DNA of 39,047 nucleotides from Oscillospiraceae bacterium (lineage in GTDB: Bacteria > Bacillota > Clostridia > Oscillospirales > Oscillospiraceae), in the NCBI GenBank assembly GCA_017516065.1, contig JAFWDQ010000010.1, positions 1 to 39,047 on the forward strand, in the 5' to 3' direction. Shown one piece after another: positions 6,304-14,810 of the stretch. Positions within the stretch are counted from its first letter, which is position 1. The number at the start of each line of letters is the position of its first letter. The position numbers were made by a program, and so were the translations under genes. The notes under the pieces are model-generated. The model did no database searches. It was not told the origin of the DNA and saw nothing but the letters and a program-made list of their open reading frames with translations.

Positions 6304-7242
6304 TCAAAACGGCAGGAACAGGTGCTCCAGAGGGATGCCGTCCGGGTCTTTCAGATAGAAGAACTCACCCGGCGGGCCGGGAGGGCCTCCCACCATCACC
6401 GTGTGGCCGCAGAGAAGCTCCACGCCCTCTTTCTCCAGACGGGACGCGGCTTCCCGGGCATTTTCATGGCGGAAACAGACCTGCAGATATCCGAAATCGC
6501 CCCATCTCGCCGAGAAGGGGATCGATCTGCCCCGGGGCTCCATGACCTCGAACAGCTCCACCATGCCCTCGTCCGGACCGGCGCCGCTGCTGCCCAGCAG
6601 ACAGGACCGGACCCGGGTCCCGGTATGTCCGGAAACCTCATCCACCAGCCCGGTGAACGCCTCATGGGGCTCCGCCGCCATCACGTCAAGGCCCAGCCTG
6701 TTCTGATAAAATTCGATGGAGCGGTCAAGGTCCGTCACGCTGACGCCGACCCATCTTGCCCCGGACGGGGAGACCTTTTCTCCCACGTCGGCAAAGGAGA
6801 TGAACTCGATCAGATTGCCCTCCGGGTCTCTGCAATAGACGAAGCGGTACGCGCCCCGGTGCGGGATCCCGGCCCGCTGCGGCTGAGAACAGAACGGGAT
6901 CTTCCCCTTCTGCTGTGCGTAAAAGGCTTCCAGGTCGGGCACGCCCACCGTGAGCTTGGCGACGCCGATATCCCCGAACACGGGCTTTTCGCGGAGGGGC
7001 CGGGGCTCCGGCGTCGTCATCCGGATCATCTCCACAACGATCCCGCCGCCCTCCTGCTGCAGCATGGCCCCGCCGAATCTGACCGAGGGGGCCCGCACCG
7101 TTTCGTGCATCACGGTCTGCTCCTCCTCCGGCATCTCGGCAATTACCCGCTTGAAGCCAAGGATATCGATATAAAACCGCTTCATCGCCTCAAGGTCCCT
7201 GACCCCGAGGGCAACGTGGTGTACGCCCCTGATCTGCGTCAT
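6304..7242 (-). CDS. Double VOC (glyoxalase/extradiol dioxygenase-fold) protein
   Basis: A 312-aa protein with two vicinal-oxygen-chelate modules. The first (about 4-155) begins RGVHHVALGVRDLEAMKRFYIDILGF and ends DPEGNLIEFISF. The second (about 160-312) begins WVGVSVTDLDRSIEFYQNRLGLDV and ends KDPDGIPLEHLFLPF. Metal-ligand candidates are the first-module His of VHHVA and the Glu near each module's end; the first histidine is missing from the second module. VOC enzymes act as isomerases, epimerases, lyases or dioxygenases on compounds that chelate a metal. The ATG at 7242 is preferred because GGGAGGG lies 6 bp upstream, and that site overlaps the stop codon of the preceding gene, so translation is probably coupled. 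Last gene of a three-gene operon. Confidence 0.88.
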   Translation of the reverse strand: MTQIRGVHHVALGVRDLEAMKRFYIDILGFKRVIAEMPEEEQTVMHETVRAPSVRFGGAMLQQEGGGIVVEMIRMTTPEPRPLREKPVFGDIGVAKLTVGVPDLEAFYAQQKGKIPFCSQPQRAGIPHRGAYRFVYCRDPEGNLIEFISFADVGEKVSPSGARWVGVSVTDLDRSIEFYQNRLGLDVMAAEPHEAFTGLVDEVSGHTGTRVRSCLLGSSGAGPDEGMVELFEVMEPRGRSIPFSARWGDFGYLQVCFRHENAREAASRLEKEGVELLCGHTVMVGGPPGPPGEFFYLKDPDGIPLEHLFLPF

Positions 7243-7256
7243 ACGGATCCCTCCCG

Positions 7257-8462
7257 TCACGGCAGCTCGATGCCCATCGCTTCCGCAGCCAGGGTCGAGA
7301 TGTCGTCTATCTCTACGTCCATCTTCTCGTTTCGCGCCACCCTGCTCATCTGCGAAACGCAGGTGGTGCAGGCCGTGACGACGTGATCCGCCGCCTGCAT
7401 GCCCTCCTGCAGCCGTTCTTTCGTCACCGCGTTCCCGAATTCCGGGTAGCAGATCCCGCTGATCTTGGCGCCGGAGCCGCAGCAGTACGACCAGCGTCTG
7501 TTCCGCTCCATCTCCGCAAGCTCAAGGCCCGGGATGGCGGAGAGCACCTCTCGCGGCGCGTCATAGACCCCGCAGTGTCTGCCCAGGAAACAGGGATCGT
7601 GATACGTGACCTTTTTCTCGATCCGCTTCGTAAAGCTGACCTTTTTCTCCTTTATCAGCTGTGAGAGCAGCTCGGCGTAGTGGACCACCTGGAAGGGCAG
7701 CTCGCCCACGATCATCGGATAATCCACGGTAAAGGCCTTGTAGCAGTGGGCGCAGGATACGATCAGGCGTTTGCAGCCCGCCTCCTTCAGGGTCTCGATA
7801 TTGCGCATGGCCTGCTGCTCCAGCAGATCCGTCTGGCCGTCATGGCCGGGAATGAAGCCGCAGCACTTCTCCTCTTCTCCCAGATACGCCGCCTCGATGC
7901 CGGCCGCCTTCAGGGTCTTCAGAACGGCCTGTATCACCTTCGGCTGGGTGAAGCGGGCATTGCAGCCGGCGAAGTAGATATCCTCCCCCTCGGTGGGGAC
8001 GCCCTCCATCTTCACCGGCTTTGCCGAGCCGAACATGTTGTTTGTCTGATCGATGTTGCGGTGGATCTTCCCCAGGGGCTCGGGCAGCTCCGCGCCTCTG
8101 CGCACCAGTTCTTCCCGGAGGGCCCATATGGCCGTCAGGGGATCCGTCGCCTTGCAGATATCGGAGCACACGCCGCAGCTGGTGCAGGTGTAGACGGCCT
8201 TCATCAGGTCGTCGGAGAGCGGGAAATCCTTGTCGTCGAACACGCGCATGGCCAGGATGCCCCGGCCCTGGGCGTTGTACGTCCTGAAATTGAAGTGCTC
8301 AAAGGAGGGACAGCGATGATACGGGGACGTCCATTCCGGCGGCGGCAGCTCCTTCCAGTTGTGGGGGATGACCGGCCCTCTGGCGTTGCAGGTACCGCAG
8401 TGAGCGCACAGCGTCCAGCTGTCCCTGAAGTCCTGAAGGTATGTTTTTCTCAGCTCTTTCAT
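7257..8462 (-). CDS. Fe-S oxidoreductase subunit (GlcF/HdrD-like, CCG domains)
   Basis: A 401-aa iron-sulfur protein. The N-terminal part carries two cluster motifs, CAHCGTC...RCP and CTSCGVCSDIC. Two CCG modules follow, each with a Cys-Cys-Gly core and a later CxxC: CCGFIPG with CAHC, and CCGSGAK with CTTC. This layout is that of the electron-transfer subunits of glycolate and D-lactate dehydrogenases and heterodisulfide reductases. It directly follows the FAD subunit gene: the upstream stop codon overlaps a possible GTG by two bases, and the ATG start chosen here has AGGAGG about 10 bp upstream. It most likely passes electrons from the FAD subunit to a quinone, ferredoxin or flavoprotein. 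Confidence 0.92.
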   Translation of the reverse strand: MKELRKTYLQDFRDSWTLCAHCGTCNARGPVIPHNWKELPPPEWTSPYHRCPSFEHFNFRTYNAQGRGILAMRVFDDKDFPLSDDLMKAVYTCTSCGVCSDICKATDPLTAIWALREELVRRGAELPEPLGKIHRNIDQTNNMFGSAKPVKMEGVPTEGEDIYFAGCNARFTQPKVIQAVLKTLKAAGIEAAYLGEEEKCCGFIPGHDGQTDLLEQQAMRNIETLKEAGCKRLIVSCAHCYKAFTVDYPMIVGELPFQVVHYAELLSQLIKEKKVSFTKRIEKKVTYHDPCFLGRHCGVYDAPREVLSAIPGLELAEMERNRRWSYCCGSGAKISGICYPEFGNAVTKERLQEGMQAADHVVTACTTCVSQMSRVARNEKMDVEIDDISTLAAEAMGIELP

Positions 8463-8464
8463 GG

Positions 8465-9913
8465 TCACGCCTCCTCCTGTTCAAACAGTTCAAACGTGCC
8501 GGGACTCAAGATGTCGTTGGGATCCAGCAGCTCCTTGATGCTCCTGATCAGCTTGAACGCTCCCATCTGGTTCGTCCAGACGTAATCGGGAGCGGCGGGC
8601 GGGAGCCGCTGCTGATATGTCCCGCCCTTTTTGCCGAACCACTCTCTGAATTCGGCCTGACATTCGTAAAAGTGCTTCATGACGTCCGGATCCGTGTCGT
8701 CCAGAGGCGTCCAGGAATGGCCGGATATCGTCTGGGCGTTCATCGGGAAGCCGGAAAAAGCGGAAAACTGGGGGAAGCCCCACAGCCCGTGCTTCTTGCA
8801 CAGCTCCATCATCTTTGTATAGATCTCCGGCAGCCGGGACGTGGGGAAGATCAGCTCGTCGAACATGATCATATAGCGGCGCGGCAGTTTTGCGGGCAGG
8901 GATTTGCGCGGCGGCGCCACCATCTCCATGAACATGAAGTGGGTCGGCCAGCGGGTATAAAAATCCTCGGCAAAGCCCGGCAGATAGGATCCGGCGTTGG
9001 ACTCGCAGATCGTCCGCATGGTCTGTTCCCTTCCGGCCAGCTCCAGATCGTTGTCCGCGTTGAGGATGATCTGCATCAGGAAATAGCAGTCATCCGGGAG
9101 CGTGACACTCTCGATCATGTTCCAGCTCCATCTGTCGTTGAGATGGACGTCAAAGATCTCCGCGGCGGTCAGGCCCAGTACGGCCTTCGTCAATTCCTCG
9201 ATCTTGTCCATGGGCCAGTAATAGGTGTGGAAGCCCCATTTCTCCGACCGCTTCAGACACCGGTAGGCGATTTTGGTGACGATGCCCAGAGCGCCGTTCA
9301 TCTTCGTAAACAGGCCCACCAGATCGGGTCCCGTGATGTAGCGATAGTAAGGGCCGAAATCGAAATCGGCATAGGCCATGGAGCCCACCCGGATGATCTC
9401 GCCGGAGGGCAGGACCACCTCAAAGCCCTCCACCAGGTTGATGTTCGCGCCGTATTTCGTCTCTCCGAAGGCATTGACGGGCAGGATCGCCGAGGCGGCC
9501 ACGTTGGGTCCGGGGCCGTAGGGCGCCGTGGGCAGCATCAGGCCCTCCTTGAACAGCTCATGGGAGAGCTTAAAGAAGCTGCAGCCCGCCTCCGCCACCG
9601 TCTTCATATTCACGGGATCGATGAGCAGGATCTTGTCCATCAGGGTGAGGTCCAGCAGGATGCCGCCTCTCAGACAGCCGCCGTGGCCGGAGGTCCCGGT
9701 GACGCCCTTCGGCGTGATGGGGACCTTATACTCATTGGCAAGCTTTATGATCTCCGAGATCTCCTCGGCCGTCTTCGGCATGACGACGATGTCCGGCTTT
9801 CTCACGACGTCTTTGCCCAGTATTGCGTTATAGGCATAGCTCAGACATACGCATTCAGAATCGGAAACTCTGTCAGGACCGACGATTTTTTCTATTGCCT
9901 GGATGATTTCCAC
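8465..9913 (-). CDS. FAD-binding oxidoreductase (PCMH / GlcD-like)
   Basis: A 482-aa flavoenzyme. Residues about 30-215 form the PCMH-type FAD domain: PDIVVMPKTAEEISEIIKLA, then the pyrophosphate loop VPITPKGVTGTSGHGGCL. A 260-residue substrate and cap region follows, ending LDPNDILSPGTFEL, the usual C-terminal signature (NP.gilNPGk) of GlcD, VAO and 4-cresol-type enzymes. The GTG start is chosen because AGAGGAGGGG lies 5 bp upstream. The same frame is open 51 codons further, but that part covers the promoter. First gene of the operon with the CCG Fe-S and VOC genes. The substrate is probably a 2-hydroxy acid or aromatic alcohol; that part is inference. Confidence 0.9.
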   Translation of the reverse strand: MEIIQAIEKIVGPDRVSDSECVCLSYAYNAILGKDVVRKPDIVVMPKTAEEISEIIKLANEYKVPITPKGVTGTSGHGGCLRGGILLDLTLMDKILLIDPVNMKTVAEAGCSFFKLSHELFKEGLMLPTAPYGPGPNVAASAILPVNAFGETKYGANINLVEGFEVVLPSGEIIRVGSMAYADFDFGPYYRYITGPDLVGLFTKMNGALGIVTKIAYRCLKRSEKWGFHTYYWPMDKIEELTKAVLGLTAAEIFDVHLNDRWSWNMIESVTLPDDCYFLMQIILNADNDLELAGREQTMRTICESNAGSYLPGFAEDFYTRWPTHFMFMEMVAPPRKSLPAKLPRRYMIMFDELIFPTSRLPEIYTKMMELCKKHGLWGFPQFSAFSGFPMNAQTISGHSWTPLDDTDPDVMKHFYECQAEFREWFGKKGGTYQQRLPPAAPDYVWTNQMGAFKLIRSIKELLDPNDILSPGTFELFEQEEA

Positions 9914-9987
9914 AATACCCCTCCTCTTCCGGTTCAAGTTCGGTCTTTTGAATGGAATGGATCTTCCCCGTTTCTGTAGCTGATCAC

Positions 9988-10016
9988 AGTATAGCAAGGA
10001 TACGGTTGAAACACAA
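9988..10016 (-). promoter_or_regulatory. Promoter of the FAD/Fe-S/VOC operon
   Basis: On the minus strand TTGTGT and TATACT are separated by 17 bp. The -10 box lies 75 bp before the GTG start. Confidence 0.6.
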
Positions 10017-10044
10017 GCCGGGGACTGAAAGTTTATCCGTTGCA

Positions 10045-10077
10045 GCGTATCATTTTTATTTTGCAATCATGATACGC
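10045..10077. promoter_or_regulatory. Inverted repeat upstream of the operon promoter
   Basis: GCGTATCAT and ATGATACGC form a perfect 9-bp inverted repeat with a 15-nt spacer, ending 29 bp upstream of the -35 box of the FAD-oxidoreductase operon. The centres are 24 bp apart, so a dimer could bind one face of the helix. Activator operator is a reasonable guess; no regulator gene is adjacent. Confidence 0.45.
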
Positions 10078-10181
10078 CGTCTCATCCCCGGCCCTGCGGA
10101 TCCCCGTCGCGCCGTCGATCTGATGCCCGGTCTGCCCGACGCCCCACTGTAGTTTGCATAATTCGTTTCCGGCGACGTATA

Positions 10182-10222
10182 AAAGCGCCGACCGGCCCGA
10201 AACCGGAGCCGCTCGGCGCTTT
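10182..10222 (-). terminator. Terminator of the lipoprotein gene
   Basis: Minus-strand stem AAAGCGCCGA / TCGGCGCTTT with further pairing inside (CCGG ... CCGG), followed by TTTAT on the minus strand. Confidence 0.75.
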
Positions 10223-10270
10223 CTTATTTCGTCGTTGTTTTCCTCGGGCGCCGTCCCGGGCCCCGGCGGG

Positions 10271-10882
10271 TCAGTCGTCAAACTCGACCCACGTTCTGTC
10301 ACCGTCGAAGGAGTGGTTATACATGGACCAGGCGTGGAGGGTATTCTCCTCCTCGTAGACGGACAGATCCCGCTTCAGATAGTCCGGATAAGGAAACGTA
10401 TCGGGGTACGGATAGGACAGGTAGAGGTAGGTGATCTCGTGCCCGGCCCGGTCCAGCAGCGCGTATTCATAGGTGTTGCCGAAGCCGTCGATGGTGATAT
10501 ACGCGGGAGCGCGGTACGACGTCTCGTCGTAAATGACGCGGTTGGTATACGTCTCGCCTCTGTCCCGGATCACCTTGGACAGACCGGACAGACGGGCGAT
10601 CTCGCTGTCAAAGGTCTCCTCATCCAGGACGCAGTCCAGAATGATCGTGGCGTCGATGTCGAAGAGATTCACCTTCAGCAGGGCGGAATACGTGACGCTT
10701 TCCGCCGCGGCAGGCAGTTCGTCGGGGAAAAGGGACAGGTCGCTGTCCAGATCAGCGTGCCAGTTCCCCACAAGGAACGCTTTGTCGTAGGCAGTGACAT
10801 CGTTGGTCTGATAGACGGTTTGTCCGCAGCCGGACAGCAGGAGAAACACCGCCGCGATCAAAAGCAGGATACTCTTTTTCAT
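10271..10882 (-). CDS. Secreted lipoprotein of unknown function
   Basis: A 203-aa predicted lipoprotein with signal MKKSILLLIAAVFLLLSGC; the lipobox LSGC puts the lipid on Cys19. The mature domain has a strongly acidic, Tyr-rich sequence (VTAYDKAFLVGNWHADLDSDLSLFPDE, PYPDTFPYPDYLKRDLSVYEEE). It looks like a small beta-rich extracellular domain with a likely start strand VGNWHAD as seen in lipocalin-like lipoproteins, but no family is recognised. The ribosome site GGGAGAAG precedes the ATG. It is a single gene with its own promoter and terminator. Confidence 0.85.
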   Translation of the reverse strand: MKKSILLLIAAVFLLLSGCGQTVYQTNDVTAYDKAFLVGNWHADLDSDLSLFPDELPAAAESVTYSALLKVNLFDIDATIILDCVLDEETFDSEIARLSGLSKVIRDRGETYTNRVIYDETSYRAPAYITIDGFGNTYEYALLDRAGHEITYLYLSYPYPDTFPYPDYLKRDLSVYEEENTLHAWSMYNHSFDGDRTWVEFDD

Positions 10883-10927
10883 ATGCTTCTCCCTCCGCGA
10901 AAGCCGTCGTTTCCATTTTTCAGAAGC

Positions 10928-10956
10928 AGTGTATCATATTCTCCGCCGGCGTTCAA
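10928..10956 (-). promoter_or_regulatory. Promoter of the lipoprotein gene
   Basis: Minus-strand TTGAAC and TACACT with a 17-bp spacer, 45 bp before the ATG. Confidence 0.5.
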
Positions 10957-11020
10957 GGGCTCCCTGGGTCTGGCACAGGTCACGCCGGAAACACGGCCCT
11001 GCCTCTTTTCGCTGTTTCTA

Positions 11021-11049
11021 TTGCATACCGCTGTTATATCCTGTATAAT
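11021..11049 (+). promoter_or_regulatory. Promoter of the SLH-domain protein gene
   Basis: TTGCAT and TATAAT separated by 17 bp, followed by a leader of about 70 nt with an A-rich stretch before the AGGAGGG ribosome site. Confidence 0.75.
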
Positions 11050-11125
11050 CTATGCAGATGAGATATACCTGTGAGAACCAACCATTGACACGACAGTTCA
11101 ACTAAAAAAACAGGAGGGAAACACA

Positions 11126-12226
11126 ATGAAAAAGCGTATCCTTGCACTGCTGCTCGTGGTGCTGCTGGCGGTATCGCTGGCGCCCTGCGCCTTCGCCGAG
11201 GAGGGCGAGGTCGTGGGGAATTACTACTCCTTCACCGACCGCAACGGGAACCACGTCACGGTCCCGGTCAATGCCTTCGCGTCAGAGGTGATCTCCTTCA
11301 CCCCCGGCGATCCCTGGAAAGAGGCGGGCAGCTCCAATACGGACCCGCAGATCGCCCTGGGTCTGCCGGATGCGGATGACAGCAACAGCAGCACCGGCGA
11401 CCTCTGCCTCGGCGGCAGCGGCGTTTTGGTCCTGGGCTTCGACGTGGCCATCTTTGACGGCAGCGGCGACGACCTGTATGTCTTCGAGGTCGGCAACAAC
11501 GTGGAGGACACCCAGGTCGAGGTCAGCGAGGATCTCGTGACCTGGTATGACGTAGGCGTCGCCACAGGCCGGACCGCCGGGGTGGATTTCAGCGGCAAGG
11601 TGCCTGACGGCGCGCGCATCCGCTATGTGCGTCTGACGGACCTGCGATCCGCCGCCAGCGGCGGCTGGCCCGGCGCGGACATCGACACCGTATGCGGCAT
11701 CCGCACCATGGCCGTGTCCAGCCCGTTCGTAGACGTGCGCTTCGGCGACTACTTCTACGACTCCGTGCTGTGGGCCATCAATCATGCACCCCAGATCACC
11801 AACGGCACCGATGCGACCCACTTCTCCCCCGCCAACACCGTGACCCGCGCCCAGGCCGTGACGTTCCTCTGGCGGTCCATGGGCGAGCCGAAGCCGAACA
11901 CCACGAACAGCCCCTTTACCGACGTACAGGACCGTTCGTCCTGGTACTATGATGCCGTGCTCTGGGCCGTGGGCGAGGGGATCACCAACGGCACCTCCGC
12001 CACCACCTTCTCCCCCGACAGCACCGTGACGAAGGGCCAGATGGTCACGTTCCTGTACCGGACCGTAGGCGAGCCGGGGAAGACCGGCACCGGCGCCTGG
12101 TATGCGGACGCCGAAGCCTGGGCAAAGCAGAACGGTCTGCTGACCGGCACTGACACCGCTTACTCCACCGACGGAAGCTGCCCGCGGGGCGACGTCGTCT
12201 ACTATCTCTGGAACGCTCTGGCGTAA
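11126..12226 (+). CDS. Cell-surface protein with three SLH domains
   Basis: A 366-aa exported protein. The signal peptide ends in AFA-EE (about residue 24). Residues about 30-190 form a beta-sandwich-like domain (DLCLGGSGVLVLGFDVAIFDGSGDDLYVFEVG..., WYDVGVATG, IRYVRLTDL, PGADIDTVCGI), like the galactose-binding-type domain found in many bacterial surface proteins. Three S-layer homology repeats fill the C-terminus, each with a DV..-W-Y-V-WA--G-I-NGT-T-FSP-VTR-Q-VTFLWR pattern; the third is shorter. SLH domains bind pyruvylated wall polymer, so the protein should be anchored at the cell surface. The ribosome site is AGGAGGG, 7 bp from the ATG. Single gene with a strong promoter. Confidence 0.9.
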   Translation: MKKRILALLLVVLLAVSLAPCAFAEEGEVVGNYYSFTDRNGNHVTVPVNAFASEVISFTPGDPWKEAGSSNTDPQIALGLPDADDSNSSTGDLCLGGSGVLVLGFDVAIFDGSGDDLYVFEVGNNVEDTQVEVSEDLVTWYDVGVATGRTAGVDFSGKVPDGARIRYVRLTDLRSAASGGWPGADIDTVCGIRTMAVSSPFVDVRFGDYFYDSVLWAINHAPQITNGTDATHFSPANTVTRAQAVTFLWRSMGEPKPNTTNSPFTDVQDRSSWYYDAVLWAVGEGITNGTSATTFSPDSTVTKGQMVTFLYRTVGEPGKTGTGAWYADAEAWAKQNGLLTGTDTAYSTDGSCPRGDVVYYLWNALA

Positions 12227-12402
12227 CGGAAAGCCATCCTGTCCATGCCGGATCCTCCTCCGACGTTCAGCGGCTCCTTGTTCTCCCCAATTGACAACGC
12301 AGCAGACAGCGGGTGCCGTGAAAAAATGTCGCCCGGCAGGCGACCGTTTCGGGACAGAGGCCCGGTATCATACGTTCAGAACAGACAGGAGATGACGGAC
12401 AG

Positions 12403-13062
12403 ATGGACAGACGCATCCGCGTGACAGGCAGGGGCACGGTATCGGTGCAGCCGGACCTGATCCGACTGGACCTCACCATCGAGGACAAATATCCGGACTA
12501 TGAGCAGACGGTGCGGGCCTCCTCGGAGCAGACCGAACAGCTGCGCAGAACGGTACAGGACGCCGGCTTCGATCCGGCGGACCTGAAGACTGTCCACTTC
12601 GGGATCGACGGCGCCTATGAGAGCTATCAGGAGGGCAGCGAGTGGAAGCAGCGGCTGGTGGGCTACCGGTTCACCCACGCCATGCAGCTCAGATTCCCCA
12701 ACGACACGGAACGGCTGGGGCGGATCTTCTGCGCCCTCTCCGGGTGCCCGGTGCCGGTGGTGTTCTCTGTCGGCTACACCGTGAAGGACCCCGAGGCGGT
12801 GAAAAATTCGCTGCTGGCCAAAGCCGTCGAGGATTCCCGGACCAAGGCGGAGCTCCTGACGAAGGCCGCCGGCGTAACCCTGGGGGAAATCGTGACCGTG
12901 GAGTACACCCGGGGCGAGCCGGTGCTCTATGCCCGGGCCATGGAGCAGACGGCCCTGGGCCGGTGCGACGCCGCTGCGGAGGAGAGCTGCTGCAAGCTCA
13001 ATATCGAGGCAGCCGACATCGACGTGCAGGACACTGTCACCGTGGTGTGGGAAATCAAATAA
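12403..13062 (+). CDS. SIMPL-domain (DUF541) protein, cytoplasmic form
   Basis: A 219-aa protein of the SIMPL/DUF541 family. The start RIRVTGRGTVSVQPDLIRLDLTIE is the typical first strand pair; AVEDSRTKAELLTKAAGVTLGEIVTVE is the typical second-half helix; the last strand is VQDTVTVVWEIK. Most family members are exported, but this one has no signal peptide and begins directly with the domain, so it should be cytoplasmic. Family roles range from oxidative-stress protection to assembly of ring-shaped oligomers; no specific role follows from the context. Several cysteines (five in 219) are unusual for an exported protein and agree with a cytosolic site. An AGGAGATGACGGACAG stretch precedes the ATG. 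Confidence 0.88.
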   Translation: MDRRIRVTGRGTVSVQPDLIRLDLTIEDKYPDYEQTVRASSEQTEQLRRTVQDAGFDPADLKTVHFGIDGAYESYQEGSEWKQRLVGYRFTHAMQLRFPNDTERLGRIFCALSGCPVPVVFSVGYTVKDPEAVKNSLLAKAVEDSRTKAELLTKAAGVTLGEIVTVEYTRGEPVLYARAMEQTALGRCDAAAEESCCKLNIEAADIDVQDTVTVVWEIK

Positions 13063-13070
13063 GCGCGGGC

Positions 13071-13120
13071 AAAAGACCCGCCGGAGGGCCGGTGATCCGG
13101 CACCTCACGGCGGGTCTTTT
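13071..13120. terminator. Bidirectional branched terminator
   Basis: Outer 13-bp stem AAAAGACCCGCCG / CGGCGGGTCTTTT with an inner GCCGG-TGAT-CCGGC hairpin. It has T runs on both strands and serves the convergent SIMPL and lipoprotein genes. Confidence 0.85.
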
Positions 13121-13133
13121 CTTCTGTCGTCTG

Positions 13134-14111
13134 TCATGAAACGGGCACGTATCGGAACAGCTCTGCCATGTGCTCCACGGCGTCCAGGGGCAGGAACATG
13201 GTCTCATTGTTCCGGGCATAGATGGACTCCCCGGAGGCATAACGGATATCCAGATAGATACCGCAGTGGTCCGACAGGCCCTGGGCCTCCAGATTGATGC
13301 CGTTGTACTGGGCAAGATTGTACGCGGTAACCAGCGAGTTGAGCGTCGTCAGGAAGGACGGGTCTTCGGTGAAGATGTTCTCACCCTGCTCCGAGGTCCG
13401 GCAGGTGCAGACCACATCACCTCCGTCCCACTGGGCGGTGAAGGCGTACACCTGCTGTGTCAGGGGGCAGTCCTCCGGCAGATCCAGGGTCTGCAGGGAT
13501 ACCTCGCAGTAGAAGAAGGTGATCTCCGTAGATTCGATGGTCTTCGGGGCGTTGTCGTTGGGGGTGCTGATGACGCTGCCGTCGATGTGCCCGCTCTCCG
13601 GCGCTCTGGCCTTTACCTCGATCTCCACATAATTTCGGTTACTGCCGTGGGATAACCGGATCTCCTCCTTCTCCGTCCGGAACAGGCACCAGATCTCGGT
13701 GCCGCTGTCCGACTCCGCGGAGGGGGACTCCCCGGAGTCCGCAGGCAGGCCGTAGCGGGCGATGAGCTTGTCCCTGCATTCGGAATAATCGAAGGCGTCC
13801 GTGACAAGGTAGACGGCGGTCACCGCCGGCGAGCCCTCTTCGCCGGACAGCACCGCCTGACCGTAGGCATCCTCGTCAAACAGGGATCCCTCGGTAAAGA
13901 TCCATCTGTCGTCGTAGACATACCGCGCCCCTATGCCGGCCTCCTGTGGGGTGAGGCCGAGCCACTTCACGCTGTCCATCAGGTCGTCCAGATGATACTC
14001 CTCCACCGTGTCCGTCTCTCCGCCTTCCCCACAGCCGGCCGTACAGATTGCGGCCAGCAGCACCGCCGCGCAGAGGGCGGCGGCCCGGCGGAGTATTTTC
14101 TTTCGTTTCAT
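13134..14111 (-). CDS. Secreted lipoprotein of unknown function
   Basis: A 325-aa predicted lipoprotein. A twin-basic N-terminus (MKRKKILRR) leads into a hydrophobic stretch and a lipobox TAGC at about residue 26. An acidic region about 30-110 contains WLGLTPQEAGIGARYVYDDRW. A central part has EIWCLFRTEKEEIRLSH, and the C-terminal part IYLDIRYASGESIYARNNETMFLP has a clear beta-strand pattern. No enzymatic motif is visible. It starts 30 bp after the nitroreductase stop codon with GAGAGGGGAAAC upstream, so it is probably the second gene of that operon, and its 3' end lies 13 bp before the shared terminator. Confidence 0.85.
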   Translation of the reverse strand: MKRKKILRRAAALCAAVLLAAICTAGCGEGGETDTVEEYHLDDLMDSVKWLGLTPQEAGIGARYVYDDRWIFTEGSLFDEDAYGQAVLSGEEGSPAVTAVYLVTDAFDYSECRDKLIARYGLPADSGESPSAESDSGTEIWCLFRTEKEEIRLSHGSNRNYVEIEVKARAPESGHIDGSVISTPNDNAPKTIESTEITFFYCEVSLQTLDLPEDCPLTQQVYAFTAQWDGGDVVCTCRTSEQGENIFTEDPSFLTTLNSLVTAYNLAQYNGINLEAQGLSDHCGIYLDIRYASGESIYARNNETMFLPLDAVEHMAELFRYVPVS

Positions 14112-14141
14112 GGCGCCGTTTCCCCTCTCGCCGTTTTTCGC

Positions 14142-14657
14142 TTACAGATACCGCACCGTGTCCGACAGGGGTTTTTTCGCGCTGTGGCCGGGGGCGGGTC
14201 CGGCGTCCGGGGCGGCGTAGCCCACGTCCAGAAACAGCACGACCTTCTCATTGTCCGGCAGGCCAAAGGCTTTCTCCACCTCGCTGTTGGCGAAATAGTT
14301 GCACCAGCAGGTGTCCAGGCCCAGCTCCGCGGCCCGGAGCATCACATGGGTCGCCACGATGCTGACGTCTTCCACGCCGGCGTGGACGCCCTCCTCCATG
14401 GGGTTTTTCCACTCCTCGTCGGCGTCATAGGCAAACAGCAGCACCGTGGCGGCGCCGTAAACACAGGGCGAGAGCTCGCTGAGTTTTTTCAGCGCCTCCG
14501 GGCTCTGGAGAACATAAATGCGCTGGGGCTGGATGTTCTTCGCCGTGGGCGCGAGATTGCCCGCCTTCAGAAGCTCATCCAGCTTCTCCTTCTCCACAGG
14601 CCGATCGGAAAAGCTGCGGACCGAATACCGCTTCGCGGCCAGTTCCATGAACGTCAT
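14142..14657 (-). CDS. Nitroreductase family FMN protein
   Basis: A 171-aa flavoprotein that reduces nitro or quinone compounds with NAD(P)H, or acts as a small redox enzyme of similar fold. The FMN-phosphate contact motif RYSVRSF is at residues 10-16; APTAKNIQPQR (about 36-46), VEDVSIVATHVMLRAAELGLDTCWCNYF and the C-terminal flavin-binding part follow. At 171 aa it is of the short single-domain class that forms homodimers. An AGGAGG site lies 10 bp before the ATG, a slightly long spacing. First gene of a two-gene unit with the downstream lipoprotein. Confidence 0.9.
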   Translation of the reverse strand: MTFMELAAKRYSVRSFSDRPVEKEKLDELLKAGNLAPTAKNIQPQRIYVLQSPEALKKLSELSPCVYGAATVLLFAYDADEEWKNPMEEGVHAGVEDVSIVATHVMLRAAELGLDTCWCNYFANSEVEKAFGLPDNEKVVLFLDVGYAAPDAGPAPGHSAKKPLSDTVRYL

Positions 14658-14690
14658 AACCAGTGCGCCTCCTCATATTTTACTGCCATC

Positions 14691-14719
14691 ATTATATCGG
14701 AGGCGCCGCCGATATGCAA
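14691..14719 (-). promoter_or_regulatory. Promoter of the nitroreductase operon
   Basis: Minus-strand TTGCAT and TATAAT with a 17-bp spacer, 33 bp before the ATG. Confidence 0.75.
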
Positions 14720-14810
14720 ACATTTCCGCAGAAAAACCGACGCCGGGTCCTCCGCTCCGGAAACAGCCGCGGGGAACAGCCGCCGAAGGCCGTTTTTTCC
14801 CCGGGAAGGC

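Noticed and set aside
8441-9979. A 512-codon open frame on the plus strand opposite the FAD oxidoreductase gene
   Set aside because: Shadow frame. The minus strand encodes a complete PCMH flavoprotein with ribosome site and promoter; the plus product has no recognisable family.
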